NCBI GenBank assembly: GCA_037447655.1
Contig: JBBHKE010003042.1
Span: forward strand, 64,001 to 119,807
Source of the DNA: Zygnema cylindricum
Lineage: Eukaryota; Streptophyta; Zygnematophyceae; Zygnematales; Zygnemataceae
DNA: 55,807 nt
Direction of reading: 5' to 3'
Shown piece after piece: positions 1 through 9,326 of this stretch (positions are counted from its first letter, which is position 1; every line of letters begins with the position of its first letter). The notes beneath the pieces were generated by a model, which saw only the letters and a program-made list of their open reading frames with translations, was not told the origin of the DNA and searched no databases. The position numbers and the translations under genes were made by a program.

Positions 1-132
1 GCTGCACAGGGGTGCATTCATATTGTCAGCTTGATTGTCTGGCCAGCAGTGGCTGTGGGTTAAAGTGGGCTAGTTAACAACTATCTAGAGGCTTCCTGTA
101 TTCTGTAGTCCAATGGAGGACACAGAATTGCA
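1..132 (+). repeat. 3' end of a copia LTR, cut by the window edge
   Basis: This stretch matches the last ~130 bp of the copia element 1 LTR (compare 2333-2464): the CACAGGGGTGCA block, the AACTATCTAGAGGCTTCCTG block and the terminal ATGGAGGACACAGAATTGCA at 113-132. The sequence after 132 is the middle of a different LTR (133-1074), so this LTR probably sits inside that one. The other end lies outside the window. Confidence 0.8.
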
Positions 133-1074
133 GATACTTGCCGTTAGCTCTAAACGTTAAGTCTAGGACTAATATTACGATATATAGGGTTTGATAAATA
201 TATAAATTATTACACGTAGATTAATTCGTTTAACGGAGAATAGATACTTAGTGCATAGATACAGTTTGATTTAGTACGGAGTACGGTATGGGGATGGAAC
301 GGATACCGCGCATTTGTTTCGATAGCGAAACAAATACCACGCGTCGAATTTCAACGGCTAGGATTATAGCCGGTTTTGATCGCACGGGCGCGATAGGCGC
401 CGCGATCACAAAAGAGGTACTTTTTGCGTTTTACAGTCTTTGCCACGTCAAATGACACGTGGCGTGATAACATTGGATTACGGGAACTCCAGAGATTACG
501 GGAACAAATCCTGATTTGACACGTGTCGACATTTTGGCCATGTTGTACAATGCCCGTACAAAAAATACACCGGCACCTATACTTTTCTGTACGACACAGT
601 AATTTGATTGGTGCCGTACTTCAGTAGATAGAGTTTTAGAGGTGGAATAGGACTTAGAAAATTTTGGGTAGGTAGTTGCCTCTTCCAGAGAGCACCTTGT
701 ATAAATGGCAAACTTTGGCCAGCCATAACAATAAATTTACTTGACCATTTTCAGTGATTCTTTTTGCTGCGGACTCTGGGGAGTCCACGCTTCACAGAGG
801 TGTAGTCGGTCAGAGTTTTTGCCTGCGAGGGTGGCTGCATTTCTAAGGGAAAGTCAAAGTGGGTGAATGTGTCCAAAACTCATATTCTAACTTTGCATTC
901 TGTGGTGGAACTAAGCACACATAAAGTCTTATTTCACAGGGGTGAAGCTATAATGGGATTGTGATTGTCAAACGGTCAGTCATTTGGGTTTATATGAACT
1001 TGGAGTCGGCACTATCTAGATAAGCTTCTTTTGGATATGCGATTTCTGTGGGCAATGGAGCACACAGAGTTTCA
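133..1074 (+). repeat. Diverged copia LTR, 5' part missing
   Basis: This is a diverged relative of the LTRs at 9327-10380 and 25072-25852. Shared landmarks in order are GTTAGCTCTAAACG, the 'ATACCGCGCATTTGTTTC' region, GACACGTGTCGACATTT, a TATA box (TATAAAT at 700-706), 'TTCACAGAGGTG', and a terminal ATGGAG...TTTCA that ends at 1074. The 5' part is absent because another LTR (1-132) interrupts it at the window edge. Confidence 0.75.
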
Positions 1075-1412
1075 TGTTCATTAGTTGGCGTCTTGTGAGC
1101 TGTTTTGTGTTTCGTCCGTTGCGTATTGTCCGGTACGGTGTTTGATGGTATTTAGTGCGACGTACTTGTAACGTTCGATTCAGTGCGCGCCATCCAGTTT
1201 CGACGCGCAATGTTTTCATTAGGCGCAGGTTCGCCGACCTTTTGTCACGTCTTTTTGTTCAGTTTTATCACTAAGTGTTAGTGGTAGTTTTAAGTCGGTT
1301 AGTCATAAGTATTTTAAAAAATATATGTGAACATTTTTGTGTTCAGAAAAGAAGGAAGGAAAAATATGTTGTAAGAAGATCTTCAATTAAATAAATATAT
1401 TTGGTTGGAGAA
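1075..1412. other. No gene seen
   Basis: AT-leaning spacer between the LTR end at 1074 and the target duplication of copia element 1. I see no credible reading frame or structured element in it. An overlapping minus-strand frame at 1016-1219 starts inside LTR sequence and has no recognisable domain. Confidence 0.5.
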
Positions 1413-1417
1413 ATATG

Positions 1418-2464
1418 TGTTGAAATTTATAGATTTCTAGAGTATTTTCTAGGTTTAAATATGGTTTTATAAAAGGAAAAAGAAAAGGACGGACAGCCTG
1501 CCTCCACCTCCGCTCTCTAGCCCCCATACTTGTTGTAGTCACTGAAGGAAAGAGAGAGAGGTTGATCCATGGCTGCCTTAGTTCAACAGACAGCTATTTT
1601 TAGTAGGTTACTAAAAATATACTTGACGGACCAGAGATTTGATCCCGGTACCTGCGGTTCGTCAAATCGACCGGTAGCGGTCAGCTTTATCCTAATAGAC
1701 TAGGACCAATGCTAAGTGCTATGGTATGTGATAGATATATATTTAGTTCGAAAGGATAAAGTTCATTTAACTAAAACTGTTTACGGCGTACATATATACA
1801 GTTTTATAAAGTACGTCGTACTACGCTAATTCAAAACTGATACCACGCATTTTATTTCTACATCGGAACAAATATCGCGCAAGTATTTATTCCGGCCAAG
1901 ATTACGTTTCGCATATAATCCAACGGCGCACATCATCGCCGAAATCCCGGAGTGGTCACTTTGGCATTTAGTGACGTGGCATCACCTGGCGCCACGTGGG
2001 GAGACATCATTCGGTCGCGGGAATTCCGAGGAACGTACGGATGAGTGGAAAGTATACACGCGTCCACTAATGGCCTTGTCGTACAGAGGCCGTACAGAAA
2101 GTACATCGGCAGAAGTACTTTCTAGTACTATACAGTTTTGTGATTGGTTCGTACAGGCAGTAGATAGGAGCTGTGAGAGGGAATTAGGAAAAACTAGGAC
2201 TTAGGAAAATTTAGGTAGATAGTCCTCTCTCTCAGAGAGTTTGTATAAATTGGCATCTTTGCCACCCTATAACTTATCGCCTGGTTGGCCGTTTTCAGTG
2301 ATTCCTTTTTCTACGGACTCAGGGGAGTCCAGGCTACACAGGGGTGCAGTCAAATTGTCAGTTTGCCTTCTTGGGCAGCAGTGGTTGTGGCTTAAAGTGG
2401 GTTAGTTAAATACTATCTAGAGGCTTCCTGTATTCTGTGGTCCAATGGAGGACACAGAATTGCA
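1418..2464 (+). repeat. 5' LTR of copia element 1
   Basis: 1047 bp with TG...CA ends. It has a TATA box (TATAAAT, 2244-2250) downstream of a GTAC-rich stretch (2080-2150) that carries the inverted pair AAAGTAC/GTACTTT. The gag ATG is at 2445, 20 nt before the LTR end, so the translation start is duplicated in the 3' LTR. A 77-codon open frame at 1971-2204 is identical in both LTRs, but it lies upstream of the TATA box and is probably incidental. Confidence 0.95.
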
Positions 2465-3929
2465 GGTTATGGGCCCACCCTCTAGGGTGCCCACCTTCAA
2501 TGGATCTGGGTTCATCTATTGGGAAGCCATGATGATGGGAGCTTTGTGTGAAAAACGATACTGGGGTATCGTCAGTGGACAAGTGAAACGTCCTCCTTCA
2601 GGAACTCCACCAGGATTTGGGGGAGTAAGGTTTCCTGCAACAACGGCTGCCTCGGCGGAGGAGGCAGATGATGGGGACAGCTGTGTGTCTGAAAAGGGGA
2701 AAGGGAAGGAGACACCCCTTACTCCTATTGCCACAGTATCGGGAGCGGCAATTGTGAAGACCGTGGAGAACGATACTCAAATGTGGGAGGATGTAAACAT
2801 GGCTGCCAAGAACTTCATTTTGAGGCACCTCACTCAAGGTTTGGCCACTCCTCATCTTCACATTTACAAGGCAGAGGAATTGTGGGAGAGTTTGGTGGAG
2901 ATTTATAGAGCTGGAACTATTCAGGAGCTCCAGTTGGCTGAGCAAAAGCTATTGAGTTACACTTACAAAGGAGGAAAGATGTTAGATTACTGTAATGATC
3001 TTTCTTGTTTGTATATGGAAATGGAAAGTGCCGGGTGGACAGGTACAATGAAAATGAAAGTTAACACCCTTATCATGAAATTACCAGATGAGTTTGAAAA
3101 CATAGTGTACCGAGTACAAGGAATGCCTGATAGTTCATGGAAATGGAACACAGTAGTCAGGATGATACTTGTGCAGGAAAACACAATGGAGATTAGGAGA
3201 GGAGGAAAGAGCATTCAAGCTCTAGCAGCAGGAGGGGACCGATGGGGGAAGGATCCGAAGAAACCTTATAGAGGGGAAAGAGATAATTCTGGGGGACAGA
3301 GGCCCCCAAAGGGTCTTTGTCATTATTGCAAAAAGCCGGGACACTTTATTGCAGATTGTGTCAAGTTGTCAGAGCTGAGGCTCCAAGAAAACCGTGGAGG
3401 GGGTTCTTCCGGAGGGAAGAAAAAGGCACTTGTGGTTACAAAAGTGTCAGGAGAAATCGAGGATGAGTCATCAGAGGAGGATGGGGAGCTTCTTCTTGAC
3501 GAGAGTCTGGAGGAGAAGGAGATCCCTCGGAGGCAGAAGTGTGCCCTTGGAGCAATTCGGGAAGCTCCACAGGAAGGATGGATCATCGACTCAGGTGCAT
3601 CCATGCATATGTGCCGTGATAAAGAACTCTTCACTAAGCTACGAAAGATTCCTACTGTAGAGATAGAGTATGGGGATGGGAGAGTGGTTACTACAGATCT
3701 AGTGGGATCAGTAGATCTGAAAGTCTTAGTGGAGGGTAAGACCTCTATACTTACATTCTCAGATGTACTTTACATTCCTCAGTTGAGTAAAAATCTTGTC
3801 TCTACGTCTGTGTTAGATGACAAAGAGTTTGATACCTTCACCAGGAAGGGAGTCTTTACAGCTAAGTATGGGAATGAAGTTTACTTCACAGCAGATAAAG
3901 GTAGCCAAGGAATGTTAGGCTTAACTTGA
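2445..3929 (+). CDS. Copia element 1 gag plus protease
   Basis: 494-residue structural polyprotein with the protease in the same frame. The start at 2445 lies in the LTR. Residues 10-25 carry the copia gag N-terminal pattern (RVPTFNGSGFIYW). One CCHC zinc knuckle, CHYCKKPGHFIADC, lies near residues 290-303; it should bind the genomic RNA in the particle. The aspartic protease active site WIIDSGAS is at about 379-386, followed by HMC. The LYIPQLSKNLVS motif that closes the protease domain lies near residue 445. The frame ends with TGA at 3927-3929, just before the integrase zinc-binding region. The frame that continues is at -1 relative to this one. All domain hallmarks look intact. Confidence 0.93.
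   Translation: MEDTELQVMGPPSRVPTFNGSGFIYWEAMMMGALCEKRYWGIVSGQVKRPPSGTPPGFGGVRFPATTAASAEEADDGDSCVSEKGKGKETPLTPIATVSGAAIVKTVENDTQMWEDVNMAAKNFILRHLTQGLATPHLHIYKAEELWESLVEIYRAGTIQELQLAEQKLLSYTYKGGKMLDYCNDLSCLYMEMESAGWTGTMKMKVNTLIMKLPDEFENIVYRVQGMPDSSWKWNTVVRMILVQENTMEIRRGGKSIQALAAGGDRWGKDPKKPYRGERDNSGGQRPPKGLCHYCKKPGHFIADCVKLSELRLQENRGGGSSGGKKKALVVTKVSGEIEDESSEEDGELLLDESLEEKEIPRRQKCALGAIREAPQEGWIIDSGASMHMCRDKELFTKLRKIPTVEIEYGDGRVVTTDLVGSVDLKVLVEGKTSILTFSDVLYIPQLSKNLVSTSVLDDKEFDTFTRKGVFTAKYGNEVYFTADKGSQGMLGLT
2465..2479 (+). promoter_or_regulatory. Primer-binding site for a half initiator tRNA
   Basis: Immediately after the 5' LTR the sequence reads GGTTATGGGCCCACC. This is complementary to the anticodon-stem/loop end of plant initiator methionine tRNA (…GGUGGGCCCAUAACC), not to the usual 3' acceptor end, whose site would read TGGTATCAGAG. 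Priming by a tRNA half cleaved in the anticodon loop is known for Drosophila copia and yeast Ty5. The site also encodes gag residues 7-12 (Val-Met-Gly-Pro-Pro region). Confidence 0.85.
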
Positions 3930-6790
3930 GTAATGAAAAGAAGAATGCTTACTATGTTGGTGTTCCTAAGGTGATGATTTGGCATAAGCGTTTGGGGCAT
4001 GTGCATTTTGATAGGTTAAGGGAAATGAAAAAGCTTGGGGTAGTAGATGGCATTCAGTTTGGGGATAATGAAATAATGGATGATTGTAGTGGTTGTGCTC
4101 AAGGTAAGGCTCACAGACTTCCCTTTCCCAAAGCCGCCACATATAGAGGTGAGAAAGTGTTAGATTTGGTCCACACAGATATTTGGGGACCTGCAAAAGT
4201 ACCTTCGGTTGGAGGAAAGAGGTTTATGATGACAATAACTGATGATTGGTCTAGATACTCTAGAGTCTACTTTCTGAAAAATAAGTCTGAAGCATCCACT
4301 TACTTCAAAGAATATAAAGCTTGGAGTGAGAAGTTGCATGAAACCCCTATTAAGAGGATAAGGAGTGATAATGGGGGGGAATATACCTCTAACCAGTTTG
4401 AGGAATACCTGAGAGATGAGGGAGTGCAACACCAGAAAACTGTACCATATAACCCGGAACAAAATGGGGTAGCTGAGAGGTTGAATCGAACACTAGGAGA
4501 TAGTGCATGTAGTATGTTGGCAGACAAGAAAATAGGAAAGAGATTTTGGGCAGAGGCAATGAACTGTGCCAACTATATTAAAAATAGAGTCCTTACCTCA
4601 GCTGTAAAGGGAGTGACACCTTATGAGAGATGGGTTGGAAGGAAACCAGATATCTCACACCTTAAAGTATTTGGTAGCCAAGTTTACAGTCTTGACACGG
4701 ATAGGAAAAACTGGAAAGTAGATGCTAAGGGAAAACCTGGATACTTTGTGGGATATGATGAGGATGTTAAGGGATATAGAGTCTATGACTTAGCAAAGAA
4801 AGATATCATTCTGGTCAAACACTTAGTTGTCATGGATGAAGGGAAGTCATTTGACCCCTTCAAATATACAAAGAAGATAAGGATCAGATTTGAGTCCGAA
4901 AGTGAGGAGAACTCAGTCGTTCCCGAAAAAGACATGAGTGAAACTGTGATTACAGATTCAGGGGAGATCGAAGATACAGGAGACTCACCGGAAACCTCAC
5001 ATACTCCTATGGACTTCGAGGAGATGGAAGAAGCGGGACAAGATACGGTTTTTATGGACAGGGGAGCCGATGAGATAGTGAGAAGAAATCCAAGACTTCC
5101 ATCCATTCCAGCTTCGGAGTTTGAGGGAGGAAGGAGGAGCAGCAAAAGGATACAGGAAAAACAAGCTGCCCATAAGGTAACTAAGCTATCTCACCCAGAT
5201 GAGCCTCAGTCTTACTTAGAGGCAGTGAATAGTCCAGAGAAAGAAAGATGGATTAGAGCCATAAATGATGAGATGGCTTCTATCATGGAAGCAAATACTT
5301 GGGAACTAGCGGATTGCCCTCCAGACAGAAAACCTATTGGATGTAAATGGGTATTTAAACTAAAACTGAACCCAGATAATACAATTGAGAGGTATAAGGC
5401 TCGATTGGTAGCAAAGGGGTTCACCCAAAAAGAGGGGATTGACTATGAGGAGACCTTTGCTCCAGTTGTTCGGTTCCCATCGGTAAGGATTCTCCTCAGT
5501 CTGGCCGCAGCGGAAGACATGGAAATTCACCAGATGGATATTAAGACTGCTTTTCTTAATGGTGAGTTAGAGGAAGAAATTTTTATGAGGCAACCCGAGG
5601 GGTTTGTGGAAGAAGGAGAAGAGAGCAAAGTGTGCAGGCTCATAATGTCCTTATATGGACTGAAACAGGCTCCGCGACAGTGGAACAAGAAACTAGATGA
5701 GTTTCTCACCGATCTGGGATACATCCGGATCAGCTCTGACCATTCTATCTATATGTTTGAAGATGAGAATGGTGTCATTTTTATTGCAATTTATGTGGAT
5801 GATCTGCTTGTGTTAAGTAAGTCTTTAGATAATATCAATAGGCTAAAGAAAGATCTTAGGGGCAGATTTGATATGAAGGATTTAGGGGAGGCAAAATATA
5901 TTTTGGGGATCCAAATGGAGAGAGATAGAGGGAAGAAGATTATCAGACTTACTCAGAAAGAAGCAATAGGTAATATGCTTGAGAAATTCCAGATGGAAAA
6001 TGCTAACAACTGTACCACTCCCATGGACTTGAAAAAGGTAAGTGATGGGAGTGTAGAAGGAGTGATGATCTTAGACGATCAGATGAGTCCAGAAGAGGGA
6101 GAGTTCATGAAGTCTATTCCTTATAGACAGGTCGTAGGAAGCTTAATCTATTTTATGAACTGTACCAGGCCGGACATAGCGGCAGCAGTTGGAGTACTCA
6201 GTAGGAGTGTTAATGATCCTAGGAAGAGAGATTGGGAGGCAGCGAAGAGAGTCATGAGATATCTGGTGGGAACTAGAGAGTTATGGTTGCATTTGGGAGG
6301 GGAGCATACTGATATCACCACTTGGAGTGACGCCAGTTATGGGGATGCACCTATGAGAAGATGCACTTCTGGATATGTTTTGTATGTGGGGGAAGGTGCT
6401 TGCTGTTGGAGCAGTAAGCAACAAAAGGTGGTTGCTCAGTCTACTATGGAGGCTGAGTATATGGCGTCGTGTTCTGCTGTAAAAGAACTAATGTGGGTGA
6501 AATCATTGTTACAAGAACTGGGATTTATGAAGGAGGGAGTGCATGAAATCTTTTGCGATAACCAAGCTGCAATTGCAATTGCAGCCAATCCAAAACACCA
6601 TTTCAAAGCAAAACATATGGACATAAGATTAAGCTTCGTAAGAGAAAAAGTTGAAAATAAAATTCTAAATCTTGTGTATAGACCTGATGAAGAAATGGTG
6701 GCTGACATGATGACCAAACCTGTGCCCTCTCCTAAACTAAAATATTGTCGGGAAAAATGCGGGTTGAAAGAAAAATTAAAATTAGACTAG
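3926..6790 (+). CDS. Copia element 1 integrase, reverse transcriptase, RNase H
   Basis: 954-codon pol frame in the -1 frame relative to gag and open from 3905. It has no AUG at its head (codon 3926 is TTG), so it needs frameshifting or reflects a single-base mutation. Integrase: WHKRLGHVHF and CSGC (HHCC zinc finger, residues ~18-58), then the D-D-E core (HTDIWGP ~85, SDNGGEY ~147, PEQNGVAE ~180). Reverse transcriptase: MDIKTAFLNGEL (~537), YGLKQAPRQW, and active site YVDDLL (~622). RNase H: WSDASYGD (~800), MEAEYMA (~842), CDNQAAI (~877). All catalytic residues are present. Pol ends 13 bp before the 3' LTR. It would copy and integrate the element inside the particle and nucleus. Confidence 0.93.
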   Translation: MSNEKKNAYYVGVPKVMIWHKRLGHVHFDRLREMKKLGVVDGIQFGDNEIMDDCSGCAQGKAHRLPFPKAATYRGEKVLDLVHTDIWGPAKVPSVGGKRFMMTITDDWSRYSRVYFLKNKSEASTYFKEYKAWSEKLHETPIKRIRSDNGGEYTSNQFEEYLRDEGVQHQKTVPYNPEQNGVAERLNRTLGDSACSMLADKKIGKRFWAEAMNCANYIKNRVLTSAVKGVTPYERWVGRKPDISHLKVFGSQVYSLDTDRKNWKVDAKGKPGYFVGYDEDVKGYRVYDLAKKDIILVKHLVVMDEGKSFDPFKYTKKIRIRFESESEENSVVPEKDMSETVITDSGEIEDTGDSPETSHTPMDFEEMEEAGQDTVFMDRGADEIVRRNPRLPSIPASEFEGGRRSSKRIQEKQAAHKVTKLSHPDEPQSYLEAVNSPEKERWIRAINDEMASIMEANTWELADCPPDRKPIGCKWVFKLKLNPDNTIERYKARLVAKGFTQKEGIDYEETFAPVVRFPSVRILLSLAAAEDMEIHQMDIKTAFLNGELEEEIFMRQPEGFVEEGEESKVCRLIMSLYGLKQAPRQWNKKLDEFLTDLGYIRISSDHSIYMFEDENGVIFIAIYVDDLLVLSKSLDNINRLKKDLRGRFDMKDLGEAKYILGIQMERDRGKKIIRLTQKEAIGNMLEKFQMENANNCTTPMDLKKVSDGSVEGVMILDDQMSPEEGEFMKSIPYRQVVGSLIYFMNCTRPDIAAAVGVLSRSVNDPRKRDWEAAKRVMRYLVGTRELWLHLGGEHTDITTWSDASYGDAPMRRCTSGYVLYVGEGACCWSSKQQKVVAQSTMEAEYMASCSAVKELMWVKSLLQELGFMKEGVHEIFCDNQAAIAIAANPKHHFKAKHMDIRLSFVREKVENKILNLVYRPDEEMVADMMTKPVPSPKLKYCREKCGLKEKLKLD

Positions 6791-6803
6791 AAAATAAGGG
6801 GAG
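6791..6803 (+). promoter_or_regulatory. Polypurine tract of copia element 1
   Basis: The purine-rich run AAAATAAGGGGAG directly abuts the TG of the 3' LTR. This is the position and composition expected for the plus-strand DNA primer. Confidence 0.85.
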
Positions 6804-7850
6804 TGTTGAAATTTATAGATTTCTAGAGTATTTTCTAGGTTTAAATATGGTTTTATAAAAGGAAAAAGAAAAAGACGGACAACCTGCCTCCACCTCCGCT
6901 CTCTAGCCCCCATACTTGTTGTAGTCACTGAAGGAAAGAGAGAGAGGTTGATCCATGGCTGCCTTAGTTCAACAGACAGCTATTTTTAGTAGGTTACTAA
7001 AAATATACTTGACGGACCAGAGATTTGATCCCGGTACCTGCGGTTCGTCAAATCGACCGGTAGCGGTCAGCTTTATCCTAATAGACTAGGACCAATGCTA
7101 AGTGCTATGGTATGTGATAGATATATATTTAGTTCGAAAGGATAAAGTTCATTTAACTAAAACTGTTTACGGCGTACATATATACAGTTTTATAAAGTAC
7201 GTCGTACGACGCTAATTCAAAACGGATACCACGCATTTTATTTCTACATCGGAACAAATATCGCGCAAGTATTTATTCCGGCCAAGATTACGTTTCGCAT
7301 ATAATCCAACGGCGCACATCATCGCCGAAATCCCGGAGTGGTCACTTTGGCATTTAGTGACGTGGCATCACCTGGCGCCACGTGGGGAGACATCATTCGG
7401 TCGCGGGAATTCCGAGGAACGTACGGATGAGTGGAAAGTATACACGCGTCCACTAATGGCCTTGTCGTACAGAGGCCGTACAGAAAGTACATCGGCAGAA
7501 GTACTTTCTAGTACTATACAGTTTTGTGATTGGTTCGTACAGGCAGTAGATAGGAGCTGTGAGAGGGAATTAGGAAAAACTAGGACTTAGGAAAATTTAG
7601 GTAGATAGTCCTCTCTCTCAGAGAGTTTGTATAAATTGGCATCTTTGCCACCCTATAACTTATCGCCTGGTTGGCCGTTTTCAGTGATTCCTTTTTCTAC
7701 GGACTCAGGGGAGTCCAGGCTACACAGGGGTGCAGTCAAATTGTCAGTTTGCCTTCTTGGGCAGCAGCGGTTGTGGCTTAAAGTGGGTTAGTTAAATACT
7801 ATCTAGAGGCTTCCTGTATTCTGTGGTCCAATGGAGGACACAGAATTGCA
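6804..7850 (+). repeat. 3' LTR of copia element 1
   Basis: 1047 bp, the same length as the 5' LTR with about five single-base differences, including AGACGG/GGACGG, CAACC/CAGCC, TACGAC/TACTAC, ACGG/ACTG and CAGCGG/CAGTGG. TATA box TATAAAT at 7630-7636. ATGGAG at 7831 repeats the gag start. It is followed by target duplicate ATATG. Confidence 0.95.
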
Positions 7851-7855
7851 ATATG

Positions 7856-9326
7856 TGGGCTCCTATCATGACTGAATGCTTCTGCATGCTTTCTGAGATG
7901 ATGTAATGTTTCTTACAACGAATGTGCTATTGCTCCATTTCTATCAACGAAAAAATTAATAACACTAATAGCGATACAGAGTTGCAGAGTACTTTGGGGA
8001 ATCATAATGTAGCGTCTGATAGAATAACGCATTTCAGCTTAAAACTTGCCTGGTAAATAATTTCCATGCACCAAGCATATATTTCCATTTCATATCCGAG
8101 CCACTTACGTTTGATTGAACACCCCAGATTTCAATATTATAATGCGAGAAAAAGTCAACTACGGTACAATTGAGTTGAGTACAGTACACCGTGAATCGCT
8201 ATTAATGTTAATAACACTAGATTGGTGCCCCTAATTAACGACATTGGACACCCAAAATAGAAATGATAACACATTTTTTCATTTCAGCTAATAGAGTTAC
8301 GGTTTTATAAGTGTCAATTACTTTAAGGGGTAAGTTCCATCAAGAAATTTGTAATTGTACGACCAACATTAAAAGCTGTTACATTTTGAACGATGTTTTA
8401 TCGCGTAGAGCTTGTAATACACTTGTTCAAAAATGAGCGATACCACGAAGTTAAGATCGTATATTGAAAATCGTCAAATATTTTTCACACCAACCAATTT
8501 TATCTTTTAAATCTTTATTTGCTTACCATGTACATGTGTACCAGGTCATTGCACAGCACAACTTTTGTAATCTTTGGAGACGCCTTGTCAAATACCATAT
8601 TATTTTTGTAGGGTTCTTGTTTTTTCGCGTGAAGAATGAGCGTTGCTGGAAATAGTGTGACTAATGGGCGTTAAGTAAAATAGCGCGACGAAAGCACGTT
8701 ACGCATCTACTTTTGTGATTTCAGCTGGATTTTTGAATGCATATATCATGTGCAAACTTTTTTGATTTCTGTTGGTTGCAGTCTTGAGAGGTATGGTCAT
8801 TATCCAACGTGTCGCAGCTCATTTTTTTTGCAAATGACGATCTACCTCTTGAGATACATTGTCAGATACATAAACTTTTGAAGCGAATGCTTTGTGAATG
8901 AATATCCAACGGTCATTGATACCTCCTATATATTTAGAGCATTTTGGCAAGATTCCCTGTAATGTTTTTCGCTAATTACAAAGTAAGAGGTACGGCACGG
9001 TACGCAAAGGTTTGGATTATTGTAAAAAACCTCATTTTTCGTCAGATGGGACTTTACCCTAATTCAGGAGGTGTTTGAATAGTGTGATGTAAAAATGTTG
9101 TCAACCCGCACAGAAAATGATTGTTATTTTGTACAATTTAACAAAAAGAAGCTAAAGGTATCGACACGGGGAAGTGAGTAGGGTCCACACGTGAAGGCTC
9201 TCATATTTGATTCTTAATAAACAAAACGGAAAAAAATCGCGCGAACCTTTTCTCACATGTTCAAGCGAACGTCGACTATGAAAACACAAGCTATAGCAGC
9301 TAAAATACTGTTCTCGTGTTGTGTAT
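7856..9326. other. Gene-free stretch with orphan MITE ends
   Basis: No credible gene. Two termini of the MITE family described at 10722-10923 are visible: AACACTAATAGCGATAC near 7958-7978 facing one way, and TACACCGTGAATCGCTATTA at 8185-8204 facing the other. Their partners are not found nearby. From about 9020 to 9260 the sequence resembles 46850-47010, and more weakly 29860-29930, which suggests it is the upstream part of the duplicated segment that carries the cysteine-rich genes. Confidence 0.5.

Larger units (their letters stand above)
1418..7850 (+). mobile_element. Copia element 1: complete, young LTR retrotransposon
   Basis: Complete Ty1/copia element of 6433 bp. Both LTRs are 1047 bp, begin TGTTGAAA and end TTGCA. 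They are flanked by the perfect 5-bp target duplication ATATG (1413-1417 and 7851-7855). By eye the LTRs differ at about five positions, so insertion is recent. The order is 5' LTR, PBS, gag-protease, integrase-RT-RNase H, polypurine tract (AAAATAAGGGGAG at 6791-6803), 3' LTR. The integrase-before-RT order and the motifs place it in Copia. The one visible defect, or recoding site, is a reading-frame change at 3905-3930. Confidence 0.97.

Noticed and set aside
1971-2204. 77-codon frame, also at 7357-7590, identical in both copies
   Set aside because: It lies in the U3 part of both LTRs, upstream of the TATA box. Identity comes from LTR duplication. No recognisable protein.
2465-2479. tRNA gene
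   Set aside because: Only 15 nt complementary to a tRNA half. No tRNA cloverleaf is present here or, as far as I can see, elsewhere in the window.
1418-7850. An envelope gene that would make element 1 virus-like
   Set aside because: Pol ends 13 bp before the 3' LTR; there is no room for an extra gene.
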